Origin: Corinectria fuckeliana
Lineage: Eukaryota > Ascomycota > Sordariomycetes > Hypocreales > Nectriaceae
Assembly (NCBI GenBank): GCA_019137255.1
Contig: WPDH01000062.1
Coordinates: forward strand, 62,001-126,000
Direction: 5' to 3'
DNA length: 64,000 nucleotides
Part shown: piece after piece, positions 20,318 to 31,488 of the stretch
How positions within the stretch are numbered: the stretch's first letter is position 1
Layout of the letters: every line of letters begins with the position of its first letter
Position numbers and translations under genes: made by a program
The notes under the pieces: model-generated
Database searches by the model: none
What the model was told of the DNA's origin: nothing
The model's input: only the letters and a program-made list of their open reading frames with translations

Positions 20318-20912
20318 ATGGATCTACAGCAAGCATACCCAGCCTTTCCGGTGGGTGACCACGAAGCCTTCATGGAGTATGCCATAGATCAGGCACTTAA
20401 GTCGCCACCAGCAAGCAACAAATTCTGCGTCGGCGCAGTGCTGGTCGACGCAGACAACGGCCAGGTTCTATCGACGGGGTATTCGCTGGAGTACCCAGAA
20501 GACTACAAGGGAGACCGGGGAAAGACTCACGCGGAACAATGCTGCTTCATTAAGATCGCCGACGCGCACAATATAGCGGAGGATCGAATCGCCGACGTTC
20601 TACCACCCAACACGGCACTATACTACCATGGAGCCATGCAACGCAAGACTCAGCGGCAACGTGACTTGCTCGACTAGAATCCTGCGACTCAAGAGTGCCA
20701 TCAAAACCGTCTACGTGGGGATAAGGGAGCCCGTGACGTTTATCGCGAACAACGATGGCCAAAAGAGACTTGAGTCCAATGGCATCAAGGTCGTTTATCC
20801 CGTGGAACACTTGCGAGACAAGATAACAGAGGTGTCTCTTGCAGGCCACCCCGTGGGGGACTCTTCTTCTTCTTCTGACGGGGTGACCGCTGACTCGGGA
20901 AAAGTTCATTAG
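20318..20912 (+). pseudogene. CMP/dCMP-type (DRAP-like) deaminase broken by a 2-nt deletion
   Basis: This is a zinc-dependent deaminase of the cytidine/deoxycytidylate fold, resembling fungal DRAP deaminase-like proteins of riboflavin metabolism. The first frame gives FCVGAVLVDADNGQVLSTGY and HAEQCC (zinc ligand His and catalytic Glu) up to LPPNTALY. The second frame resumes at TMEPCNARLSGNVTC, the PCxxxxxxxxxC zinc-binding half, and continues with IKTVYVGIREP and ITEVSLAGH. The family reads LYTTMEPC here, so loss of two bases near 20624-20628 breaks the frame exactly between the two halves of the zinc site. No intron fits. As read, the translated product lacks two zinc ligands and should be inactive. 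Alternatively this is an assembly error. Confidence 0.78.
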
Positions 20913-21327
20913 CTTGAAAACGGTCATACGAGCTACCTGACGTAGTACACAGAATGATGGATGAACTCGGGGGAGAGAAGAAATCGATTTCCTGTATATT
21001 AGCCTCCTCTGGCACCATACTGCTCCCAATAATACTAAAGATTTCCGGCTGCTGAAGATTTGGACTAAGAACGGCTCGTCCCGTGCCCGGCGCCTCTAGA
21101 ATAGGAAACACCTAATCTGCTCTACTAGTCATAGTTGGAGGCTTGTTGGCGGCGGCGGCGGCTACGGAGGGGTATCCATAAATCGATGGTCAAAATTTGG
21201 CGGTAAGGATACCGTCCCTTCCGCGGCGACAAGCTAATTATTAATTCTTGTTCCGCCGCTGCGGGGTTTCTCTTAACAATGTCAACTTAAATTTAGACGC
21301 TCATATTTACTTTCTTCTGCTTAGACA
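20913..21327. other. Intergenic, promoter of the fructosamine kinase
   Basis: A CGGCGGCGG run lies near 21150. I see no ORF or RNA gene. The leader of the next gene is probably in the last 60 bases. Confidence 0.45.
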
Positions 21328-22546
21328 ATGGACTACAAAGGCGCTGAGGGCCTCGAATTCGGCAATGGCAATACTAAAGTCGATCCCAGCGTCTTGAAAC
21401 GTAAGTGACAGTTCCCCTGACAAGCACCAAGCGCGTGAAAATTGCTCACAATCTCATCACCAAAGATCTACCAGAAGGATGTAGCATTTTGTCCACCGAA
21501 ACCCACGGCAACAGCTTCTGGGCGAGCACTGGTCGGATTGACGTCTCGCTGGTCGATGGCGCAAAACAGTCTTTTTTTATCAAGGTCGTCTCGAATGAGC
21601 GCGGAAAAAACATGGTCATGGGCGAGTTCGAGTCCATGAGTGCCGTGTACAAGGTCACGCCGGAGTTCATACCGACACCTATCGCCTGGGGCACATATAC
21701 GACCATTCCCGACACTCATTTCTTTCTTTGCGAGTTCCGAGAAATGCAAGACGAGAGTGAACTACCCCCGGTTAACAAATTTATAAATCTTCTATCAACT
21801 CTACATCAAAGCAGCGTATCCCCAACGGGCAAGTTCGGCTTCCATGTCACCACTTATGCCGGCGACCTACCTCAATACGTGGGTTGGGAAGACAGTTGGG
21901 AGACCTTCTTTGCGAAGAGCATGAGGCAGGCGCTTGATCTTGAGATTGAAAGAAATGGACCCAGCGAAGAGCTCGATGCCCTTACTGAAGCTCTATTCAA
22001 AAAAGTCATTCCGAGGCTGCTAAGACCGCTCGAGAGTGAGGGTCGTACAATTAAGCCTTCGCTTATCCATGGTGACCTTTGGTTCGCAAATGCCGGAATC
22101 GACCTACCTACGAAAGAGCCTCTTATCTTCGATGCGTGTTGCTTTTTCGCACACAACGAGTGTGAGTTTGGTCAAGCATCATGGAAGCTGGCTCGGCTAA
22201 CATAACAATAAAAAAGACGAGTTTGGCCAATGGCGACCACATTGCAACCTATTCGGAGATGAATACCTCGCTGCGTATAAAGTTTTTGCTCCGGAGTCCG
22301 ACCCAGGAGACGACTTTATCGGCCGTCTAGATCTATACAGGCTGTGAGAGCCCACGCGCAATTTCATTCCATACAGAACTAACGCAAAAGCAGACGGTTT
22401 GATACACATGTATCAGCTCTCTTTGCGCCCAACACGACTCTTCGCAAACAGTAAGATGGTCCTAACAAGCCCAGATACCGTAACTAATATGTTCTTGCAG
22501 GGTTCTCGATGTTATGGGAAATTTGGTCTTGGAATACGGCCACTGA
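21328..22546 (+). CDS. Fructosamine/ketosamine-3-kinase family protein (five exons)
   Basis: The family phosphorylates fructosamines or ribulosamines on glycated proteins so that the sugar detaches. Exons are 21328-21400, 21466-22161, 22217-22343, 22394-22450 and 22501-22546, giving 332 aa with every phase consistent. Residues near the start read DPSVLKHLPEGCSILSTETH. The kinase loop is SLIHGDLWFANAG, followed by LIFDACCFFAHNEYEFGQW across intron 2. The C-terminus (LDLYRLRFDTHVSALF, RKQVLDVMGNLV) is assembled from three exons. Introns 3-4 have GTGAGA and GTAAGA donors and CTAAC-type branches. Without these splices the gene would look truncated at 22205, but it is intact. Intron 2 begins with a near copy of the start of exon 3. 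The gene is downstream of the broken deaminase on the same strand. Confidence 0.9.
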
Positions 22547-24316
22547 CAAGTGGGAGTGAGCATTATTAAATATGAGAACTGACCGTCGCTGAAACTGATA
22601 GAACTTGCCAAGGATCTTACGAGCGACAAATACGGGAAGCAGATCACCTGTCAACGTTGTGATTAAGTCCTCTACCGGCCCGTTGCCAGTGCAGTGTTAA
22701 TGACAAGCTCATACCAAGTTTGACTTCGCTTAGACGGCGTCTTGTTGTACAGCCCGCCATCTACGACCTGCGTGTTGTCACTAGTCCTTTTCACGCACTT
22801 TTCCTCATCGTCTACTAATGCTTACTAGGTCGAAAAACATAAATTTAAACCGCATATAAGTTCCTAAAGCAGTGGTGTTCTTCTGTAAGCGTTCGAGGAG
22901 GAAAAAAAGAAACAGACTCGTACCAAACGTGCTGCTCTATGTGAGAAGGACAGGACATAGTGAGGTTTCCGACATTTTGTATGTACCAAGGCTAGAGTAG
23001 TTTTGTTGCCTAGGAAATCGACACCAAAGTGGCTCACAGAGCAAGCTTCCCGAGCTGCAACCCTGATTATGGGTGAGCTACCTCTGGGTACGGTTCACAA
23101 TGACCCAATCACTTAACTTTCCTCGTACTTGCAAAGTCAAGTGGGGGTTCAGGGCTCGCGAGGCTGATTGAATCTTCACCCGCTTACCGCCTGTGGCAAA
23201 TGTGATTGTGGATAACCATGGTAAGTATCTGAGCCGCATTCCATCGAAAACTAATACGACCGTGTTGATTTTATTGTGGTCTATTGGAAGGCATTGGAAA
23301 GGGTGCATCAAAATACTTCCTGATTCAAGGGAACACCTGACGGTATTGCCCTAGCTTCCCCTGAACGACTAGTCTTTTGGTACGCGATGAACTAGACACG
23401 GCAATAGCAAGACAACTTGATTACAATAGGTGACAAATCAAAATATCCCACCTACCTCCGAAGCACAGATGCAGCGCCCGCTTCGCTACGTACTGCCGTA
23501 GCAGCTCAGACGGCAGTGTAATTCATATGCGGAGGAATCTCTGTCATGCTACATGCTTCGTCGGATCTCACCTCTTACGCGCCTCTGTAAATTTGGCGTG
23601 ATCTTTGAGACATGAGAATTTCCTTAGATAAGCGTGAACACTAGGTTGGCCGTTGCGGGGGCGCTTAGTCTAAAAGTTAAGATTTGAAATCCATTCTAAG
23701 TTAATTACTAATTGACTCTAACGTTATGAGTCTCATTCATGAGCAGCCGTTGAATTAGTATACCTGTGTTCATGGAGAGGAGATAACGGGCCGACTTTAA
23801 AGGTGATAAAAATGGGCTTACCAAATAGAACAACTCACAATGCAAAGAGCCATGCTTCACCGCTACACGTGGTGGTGCCAGTCCCACTCAGGCCATAAGA
23901 TAAAAACGCTTCTCGTCCAACAGTATCTATCTACCGAGAAGTTTGTCCTTCACAACGTGGACTCTGAAAGAAGCTGACAAATTGTCGCCCCAGATAACCG
24001 AGGTAGATTAATCGATAACGTCTACATACTCCCTAATTAGTCAAATTATTTATTCTCACTGCACCTGAAGGCGGGTCTCAGATCCCTTTCTTACGATCGT
24101 ATAAAGGACCCAGAAAAGCAGGACAACAGCAGCTCGCTGTGATAGTCGCTCAAAGTTGTCCCGAGATTACATACCCTTATTGGTACGATGCTATAACATC
24201 AAGGCTTCTACATTACAATTTTGATCAAGAAAGTCACTAGTATCTCTCATTGAGACTACTACCAGCATCTTAGCTTCCCTTCAAACTCGTCAACGCTTCT
24301 TCCGCCCACCGTCAAG
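22547..24316. other. Long intergenic region, no gene recognised
   Basis: Over 1.7 kb there are only short ORFs without motifs and no repeat I could confirm. The last 200 bases, CT-rich near 24260-24310, are the probable promoter and leader of the flavin oxidoreductase. Confidence 0.45.
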
Positions 24317-25677
24317 ATGGGAATTTCCGTCCAGAGATACCCGTTGCCTGGATCAAAGACTCTTGCAGTCAATGAGAAGTTGGCTTCCTTGACCAATGTG
24401 GCTGTAGCCGGAGTCCCTTTCTTCACTCCGGAGCAAAAGCCTCCTGTGGGTACAGCATTAGAACGTCAGCCCAACGGCAAGCCCACGCCTAAGCTCTTCA
24501 CGCCACTCAAGATCCGCGGCATCTCGATGCCAAACCGGCTTTGGGTTAGCCCAATGTGCATGTATAGCGCACATGAGGGTTTCCACACTCCTTGGCATCT
24601 GGCTCACTATGGCAGCTTGACTCAGCGAGGCGTAAGTCAATCTGTAGTACTCAAGGAGCAACGCTAACGTGAACGCAGCCAGGACTCGTCATTCTTGAGG
24701 CCACAGCCGTCCAGGCTAACGGACGCATCACCCCGGAGGATTCTGGCATTTGGCTAGATGCACACGTCGAGAATTTGCGAAAGACTGTCGAACTAGCTCA
24801 TAGTCAGAATGCGCTGATTGGCATCCAGCTTGGCCACGCTGGACGAAAGGCCTCTACTCTTGCTCCATGGATCTCAGGCGGAGCGCCCGCCCCTCGTGAG
24901 CTCCACGGATGGCCAGATGACGTTATGGGGCCCAGTGACGAGCCGTGGACTGATGGCTTTGCCACGCCTCGTTCCATGACTCTAGCAGAGATTCAGAAGT
25001 TAAAGGAAGACTTCGTAAGCGGCGCCAAGAGAGCGATAGCTGCCGGTTTCGACGTTCTCGAGCTGCACTTTGCCCATGGCTTCCTTGTTTCCTCATTTTT
25101 GACCCCAGCAGTCAACAAGCGAACAGACGCGTACGGAGGAAGCTTTGAAAATCGGACGCGCCTCGCGCTCGAGACCGTGGAGGAGGTCAGAGCAGTCATG
25201 CCCGATTCCATGCCGCTTTTCGTTCGTATCAGCGCCACAGACTGGCTTGACACCAACCCCGAATACAAGGGTGAGAGCTGGACAGTTGACCAGAGCATCA
25301 AGCTGGCGCCTTTGCTTGCAGAGCGAGGCGTTGACGTCCTCGATATCTCCACTGGCGGCGCACATCCAATGCAAAAGATCATAACTGGCCCGGGATATCA
25401 GGCCCCCTTTTCAAAGCTCATCAAGAAGGCGGTGGGCGACAAAATACTAGTCAGTGCGATTGGCAATATCACGACGGGTATCATGGCAGAAGAGGTCATT
25501 TCTGGTGGGAAGAACGACGACGACACGCCTCTGGATCTTATTGGGTCGGGTCGACTGTTTCTGAAGAACCCCGGCTTGATTTGGGCGTGGGCTGATGCTC
25601 TCGATATTTCTATTCATACCTCGCATCAATATGGTTGGGGCTTCGGTGGGAGGGCGACAAAGAAGGTTGACGTTTGA
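24317..25677 (+). CDS. NADH:flavin oxidoreductase, Old Yellow Enzyme family (YqjM-like)
   Basis: This FMN-dependent ene-reductase is 437 aa in two exons (24317-24631 and 24679-25677; 47-nt intron, GTAAGT donor, GCTAACG branch, GCAG acceptor). It belongs to the YqjM-like class. Motifs are LFTPLKIRGISMPNRLWVSP, CMYSAHEG, HWHLAHYG-type WHLAHYGSL, GIQLGHAGRK, ELHFAHGFLVSSFLTP and NKRTDAYGGSFENRTRL, ending with the FMN phosphate site (VSAIGNI, IGSGRLFLKNP). Such enzymes reduce activated C=C bonds of enals, enones and maleimides, and are linked to detoxification or specialised metabolism. The N-terminal 60 residues (MGISVQRYPLPGSKTLAVNE) are an extension common in fungal members. The coding frame is undamaged. 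Its position upstream of an aldehyde dehydrogenase on the same strand is compatible with carbonyl metabolism but is not proof. Confidence 0.92.
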
Positions 25678-28130
25678 AGGCCCTGCTTAGTGAGTAAGGT
25701 TTCCCAGGAACATAGCCGCAATACTGGCAAAATTCTTGCAATGCAATCAAGCATTACTCTTCACTATCTTCACACTCTTAGAATCCCCGATGACTGCTCC
25801 AGTCATACATTACGGTAGTAAGATGTCAATCGTAGACAATACTCCAGGACAAGAACTCTTCTAGTACTCGTGTCAACAATAACCCACCACATATCTGCTT
25901 TTCTAAAATAGCAACGTAGTTTCTCGAATTGAACGACCGCCACTGATATAGAGACTCCAACTTTACGGGAGAGAGGCTCTGATTATTACAGACGGAAGAT
26001 TGCGTCCAGATTCAAGCAAAGGTTGAGTAATAAGTTGGTTAGTAGCTTTGAGGGCAATCCGGTAAATTAACTCTATCCGGTCAGTTAAGCTCTATCTTCT
26101 ATTATTGCTAAATCCTTCGTGTTATTCAAGCTGTAGCATATATCTATTCAGACTGTAAGCCCACACTTCCCAAGCATATCATTTGATTCTCACAGTCCTG
26201 ATTCACCGATTCTCTGATTCCCTGATATCCTAGTATCTAGAAGCCCTAACTGTACTACCTTGTTAATATTGAGACTATAATAAAGAAGAAATATAGCAAA
26301 TAGAGTGAAAGCTGATATAGGTATATGATATACAGCCCGAATAAGACGACTCAATCTTATAATCTCGGACTGAGTCACTTCTCTTAGAAGCTTTCCGACA
26401 ACTTGTTATTATGAAGGCCAGCCTTGTGAGTTCATTTCTTGTTCCTCCATCGACGGACCGCGCCATTGTGCTTTTGCCGCGTGCGCGATCCCTATATTCT
26501 TAAAGACAATGAAACAAAGGATTTTAGTTGAAACTTCCTGATTTCTAAGATCTACAATCTAGGTGACGCGTAGTATATTCAATCCTGATTTCCAGGGTCT
26601 ACGCCAGCCTGGTCATAAAGCAATGCTTAGCCCCCTTTAGACCCCGACACGCAGCCACAAGCTACGTCCCCAACCCTCTATATAAAAGCGGGCGCCTCAA
26701 GTGAGGAGAAAATCGAGCAATAATGATGAGAGCAGCGAGAGCATCTAGAAATCCTGCTATACGACATTAATCTCCCGCCGCAGGAATGCTAGACACAGAA
26801 ATGATTAGAACCTTCCCAGCTAGCACTTAGCGTTTAAGGATATTCATGGAGAGACTAACGCAGTCTATAAAATATACATCCACCCAACCCTACGGTGACA
26901 AGACTTGAGAGATAACTTTTCTAATAGAAGACGATCGGAAGAGTACCATGGTGCTGTTTTAGTATTATAGTGCATCGCATTCGACGTACCTTGCTTACTG
27001 TATGTACCCAGCGAACACGACCAGGGCGAAGAAGAGACGTTTGACGCATTCATTCATCTTGGGGTGTGTTTCGTTTCTGAGGCTATACATGGATTATCAC
27101 GTGGGTGAAAGACAATTTCCCAGCTTCAACAAAGGGGATGACTTGCACTTCTCAGGGTTGCAGCAACTTCTAGCTCAGAGAAATTATTTAAGTTGCTGCG
27201 AGGCTCGTTCTCTCCTCACGGGTCTTCTTAACGGCGATTTGGTTCGAGAACTACACATCACATATATCTTGGACGCCACAAAAGACAAAGAGGTCTTGGC
27301 TGAAACCAGTTGTAATGGGAAATTCGTCGTACTAAAGCGATGATGTAGAGTAATTCGGCAAAATTGTGAGAAAACAGGGGTTACCATGATCTTCTCCTAT
27401 GTCTCTAGGGTGCCTAGAGTGTAGATTCTATAGAAGAGACGTGCCATAACTTACTAGAGTCGGTTGTTGGGCTTCTATTGTTGCTGACAATAGGGAAATG
27501 CACTTACAAGGTTCATCCCAAACTTTGTTGGAATTGGAACACAAATCCTCTGGGATGGCTGCTGCTAGATGCTCTGGAGATTCTTAAGGTGAGTTTTCAA
27601 GTTACTTCTCAAGCTGCATGGTGGAATCTGGAAACTGGTGATGAAGCAATTTCATAATGAAGCAAGGCCAAGTACCGTATCTCAGTTCCGGTATGAGGCA
27701 CGCAGTAGAGTTCAACGGTATAATTTCCGCATTGCTACATTGGTTGAAATCTTTTACTGTCGTTTTGAGGGTGGTCCGATGTGCTCAGGGTAAGTGGCGA
27801 TGGCATATCGTCTGGCTTACTCGTATCGTCATGTCTCACGTACAGTCGTATCTCATTGGATAGTGTCAAGGTCTGGTGCAACCGACAGATAGCACTCTTA
27901 AGTACCTACCTATGCAGTACAACAATCCCGCCGCCTGTAATCACGGCTTGGATCGGCCCTTGACCCGTGGGTGCCGTTTTCATAGCTGCATGCACCCCGC
28001 CTTTGGCGACGAATGGTTGATACAACAGTACGTCAGCATTTGCCTTTGCAGCTATCTTGATGCTGTCGATAGCGTACTGTCCTCCCCCATCCAATCTCCA
28101 GCTCGACACATCACCACACTTCTAGAGACA
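25678..28130. other. Long intergenic region with decayed, AT-leaning sequence
   Basis: No gene is supported across 2.4 kb. ORFs such as plus 27002-27343 lack motifs. Around 26180-26600 the sequence has repeated CTGATT and GATTTC words that could be traces of an old element, but I could not define ends. A TACCTACCTA motif lies at about 27901-27911. Confidence 0.4.
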
Positions 28131-29934
28131 ATGGCTTCTGCAGTCGAGATCTCGTTGCCCAACGGGCTCAAGTACCAGCAGCCAACGGGGCTGTTCATTG
28201 ACAACAAGTTCGTCCCCGCATCCGGGGAGAAGTTCGCCGTCATCAACCCCGCGTATGTTGTTCCCTCCGGAGCCAGGTCCTGCTCCTTTTATTGACGGCC
28301 TACTAAGCCTTACAGGACAAACGATGAAATCATCACCCTTCCAGGGGCTTCCGAGGAAGACGTCAACACCGCCGTGGCCGCGGCTCGACGAGCGTTCGAG
28401 GGCGAATGGTCGGAGCTTGCAGCCGCCGATCGAGGTGCCTTCTTGTACAAGATATCCGAGCTAATCCACCGGGATCGGAAGCTCCTCGCCAGCATTGATG
28501 CTTTCGACAGTGGCAAGGTAACTAGGTCCAGGATCTTGCTCGAAGCCTTATATAATCAGCATCACTAACTTCCATTACCTTGTAGACATACGCCGCCGCC
28601 TTCGAGGGCGATCTCGACGAGTCCTACAATGTCTTCCGGTACTACGCTGGTGCTGCCGACAAGATCACCGGACGTACAATTGAGACGTCGCCGGCTAAAC
28701 TGGCATACGTTCTGCAGGAACCCCTCGGGGTCTGTGGGCAGATCATACCTTGGTACGTGGGCTTGAAGTCACCCTAGGACTTTGTGAACACAACAGTCCG
28801 AGTAATGCGGTTCTGATAGTACTCTAGGAACTTCCCGTTCATGATGCTCGCCTGGAAAATCGCCCCGGCCCTCGCCTGCGGAAACACCGTCGTCCTCAAG
28901 CCCGCCGAGCAGACGCCGCTGTCCGCCCTATACTTCGGCAACCTCGTCGTCGAGGCGGGTCTGCCCCCGGGCGTCGTCAACGTCATCCCCGGGCTCGGCT
29001 CTGTCTCCGGCAAAGCCCTCGCCGGACACATGGACGTCGACAAAGTTGCCTTCACGGGCAGCACCAACACGGGCCGGGCGATCATGAAGGCCGCCGCCAA
29101 CAACCTCAAGAACATCACGCTCGAGTGCGGTGGCAAGAGCCCAAGCATCGTGTTCGAAGATGCGGATATCGATCAGGCAGCCAAGTGGTGCCATGCCGGC
29201 ATCATGGATAATCAGGGCCAGGTAGGTCTACACGCTTTGGCTAGAAGCGACGTTCTCACATGCGGTCGTCGTAGGTCTGTACTTCTACGTCCCGAATTTA
29301 CGTCCATGACGCTGTCTACAACGACTTCCTCGAGCGATTTGTCGCAATCACCAAGGAAAACGCAAAGGTTGGAGACCCATTCAGCGAAGAAACTTGGCAG
29401 GGTCCGCAGATCTCGAAGGCCCAGCATGACAAGATTTTGTCGTACATCGATGAGGGCAAATCTGCCGGGGCCCGCCTCGTCCACGGAGGTTCCAAGCACG
29501 GCTCTGAGGGCCTCTTTATCCAGCCGACTGTCTTTGCAGATGTATGTACACCATGGCTCCCAGCATATACGGCCGATCCTAGCTAACATGCAGCACAGAC
29601 AACCGAGGACATGAAGATTGTCCAGGAGGAGATCTTCGGCCCCGTTGTGGCCATTGCCAAGTTCAGCACCGAGGCCGAAGTCATCGCCAAAGCCAACGAT
29701 ACCTCGTACGGCCTCGCCGCTGCGCTCTTCACCGAGAACATCACCAAGGCACACAAGGTGGCGCGCAAGCTGCAGGCCGGCATGGTGTGGATCAACTCGT
29801 CCGGCGACTCGCATTTTGGCATCCCCTTTGGCGGGTACAAGTCTTCTGGTATCGGACGTGAATTGGGCCAGTATGCGCTGGATGCCTACACGCAGTCAAA
29901 GGCGGTACATGTCAATTTAGGCCCAAAGCTTTAA
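28131..29934 (+). CDS. Aldehyde dehydrogenase (NAD(P)+-dependent, six exons)
   Basis: This is a complete class 1/2-type aldehyde dehydrogenase of 495 aa, oxidising aldehydes to acids. Exons are 28131-28252, 28316-28517, 28586-28752, 28828-29221, 29275-29541 and 29599-29934. All phases agree and introns are 53-75 nt with standard ends. Motifs include PWNFPFMMLAWKIAPALACGN, KPAEQTPLSAL, FTGSTNTGR (cofactor loop), the general-base glutamate in LECGGKSP, and the catalytic cysteine in GQVCTSTSRI, which begins right after intron 4. The C-terminal EIFGPVV and FGGYKSSGIGRELG blocks are normal. There is no targeting sequence, so it is probably cytosolic. Its best relatives are the fungal AldA/ALD5-like group, but the substrate cannot be read from sequence. 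It is convergent with the bZIP gene. Confidence 0.95.
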
Positions 29935-30545
29935 GTGTTAGGATGTAAGACGTTTGGGCTCTTATTGCGAGGGGCTTGTTAAATGGCCTCTCCATACCTT
30001 GACGCTTGAACCTGGCGTTATTGGTTTCATAGTCACTAGTGTCCATGTTCGGGCCCAGCTAAGTTGATACGGAAGCGTTTGTTCTTAGACCGACATAAAC
30101 CCCCGAGTTCGAGGAAGCTGTTCAGTGTATGGAGTGTGACGTGACTAGAAGCTCAAGGATGCAAGAATAACGCGCTTATCTTGACGATCTCCCGAACCCC
30201 AAAATCGAGCTTCTGTGGGCCGCTACAACCTCGCTGAAGTATCACAGGGCACAATGCCCGAAGGAGATTGTAGCTATATGGAACTACATGGCAAGAGTGA
30301 AGAAAACCCTAGCACGACCTGATGTTAGCTCAAAAATTCTTGAATCGACTGCAACTGGACGCTCGCATCGCACTCTGACTCGACAGTCCATGCGTTCCAG
30401 ATTTTCCCGTATTGTCTAGTCTAGTACGATATTCCTCATGATACGTTACATGTAGATTCACTGCCTCTTTTTCCTATTGGTCCATTCTTATTCTTCATCA
30501 TGAGTATCGTTATCTCCCGTGCTATTCCCAGTACCGATTGCTGGA
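29935..30545. other. Convergent intergenic region
   Basis: This separates the 3' ends of the aldehyde dehydrogenase and the bZIP gene. I see no ORF, terminator hairpin or repeat worth naming. Confidence 0.5.
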
Positions 30546-31488
30546 TCAAGACCTGGCAATAACGAGCCCCTCCCTGTTAGAGCTTCCCTCTGTCCTTTGG
30601 ACCACCTGTAGAGCTTCATGAGCGATGTATCTCTGAATCAGAATGCAGTTGCAATCGCTGTGTTGCAGGAGTAACATCTTCAGCTTTTGGGCCTCTGTGG
30701 TCAAGTCGGCCACGCACTGAGTCAGGGTGGCATTGGTTTGCTCAATGCTCTGCTCTTCAGATTTCAGTCTTCGTGAGGCTTCCTTCTTTCTGACCCGAGA
30801 CCTTTGTGCCGCAACCCGCTTGCTGTCTCGTATCCGTTCCGTAACCTCATCGCTATCTTGTCTGACAAGAGCGCCATCAACAGTACTGGTGTCTTCTTTG
30901 CAACTACTGGTTGCAGTTTCGGTGTTCGTATCCACCTGTATGCCGGGGACTTCGTCTTGCGAGATGTTGCGTTTCGTGGATCTGCGAGCTGGACGTTCGC
31001 CCGAACGGTATTTGCGTTTTCTGCGCGGCTCGGAGACTATCACGGGCTGGGATAGGCGCCCTGGCGTGGGACATTGTTCATTGGCAACCGTGAGCGTCGA
31101 TGTCGAGGGCAAGGCTACCGGTTGGATGGCGGGACAGGGCATACTGCAGTAGCCTGGTGAAATGGCGTTGAATCCATGCACAAAGTCGTTAACTAAAACA
31201 TCATGATACGTATGGGCGCCGGCGTTAATCGGTTTGTCGTGAGGCGAACCGAAGAAAGTTGTGTGGTACGGCCCTGGGAGATGAGGGAGTGCGTTAAAGG
31301 CAACGGGACACGACTCCTCTCTCGTGGGATGGACGTCAAAGAAGGCTCCTTCGTGTATCCCATATTGAGGGTAGACCTCTAGACAAGTTGGTTAGCCTAG
31401 ATACTTGTAAAAGCTCGAAGAGCCTAGTGAAAAGACACAGCCAACCTGTGTATAGTCCAGATCCGGCATTTAGTTGGTATTCAGCCAT
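30546..31488 (-). CDS. bZIP transcription factor (two exons)
   Basis: This nuclear DNA-binding protein has 291 aa. Exon 1 is 31488-31446 (MAEYQLNAGSGLYT) and exon 2 is 31378-30546, joined across a 67-nt intron (31445-31379) with GTTGGC, a GCTAACC branch and CTAG. The basic region is RDSKRVAAQRSRVRKKE at about residues 198-214, followed by a leucine-zipper-like coil and LLLQHSDCNCILIQRYI, a C-terminal block seen in stress-type fungal bZIPs. An upstream basic stretch (SEPRRKRKYRSGERPARRST) may be a nuclear localisation signal. The invariant Asn of the bZIP N-x7-R signature is Lys here (AAG, in the KRVAAQRSR core). Target genes are unknown. Being convergent with the aldehyde dehydrogenase, it does not obviously share a promoter with it. 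Confidence 0.87.

Noticed and set aside
20550..21111. Minus-strand ORFs opposite the deaminase
   Set aside because: Antisense shadows with no family motif.
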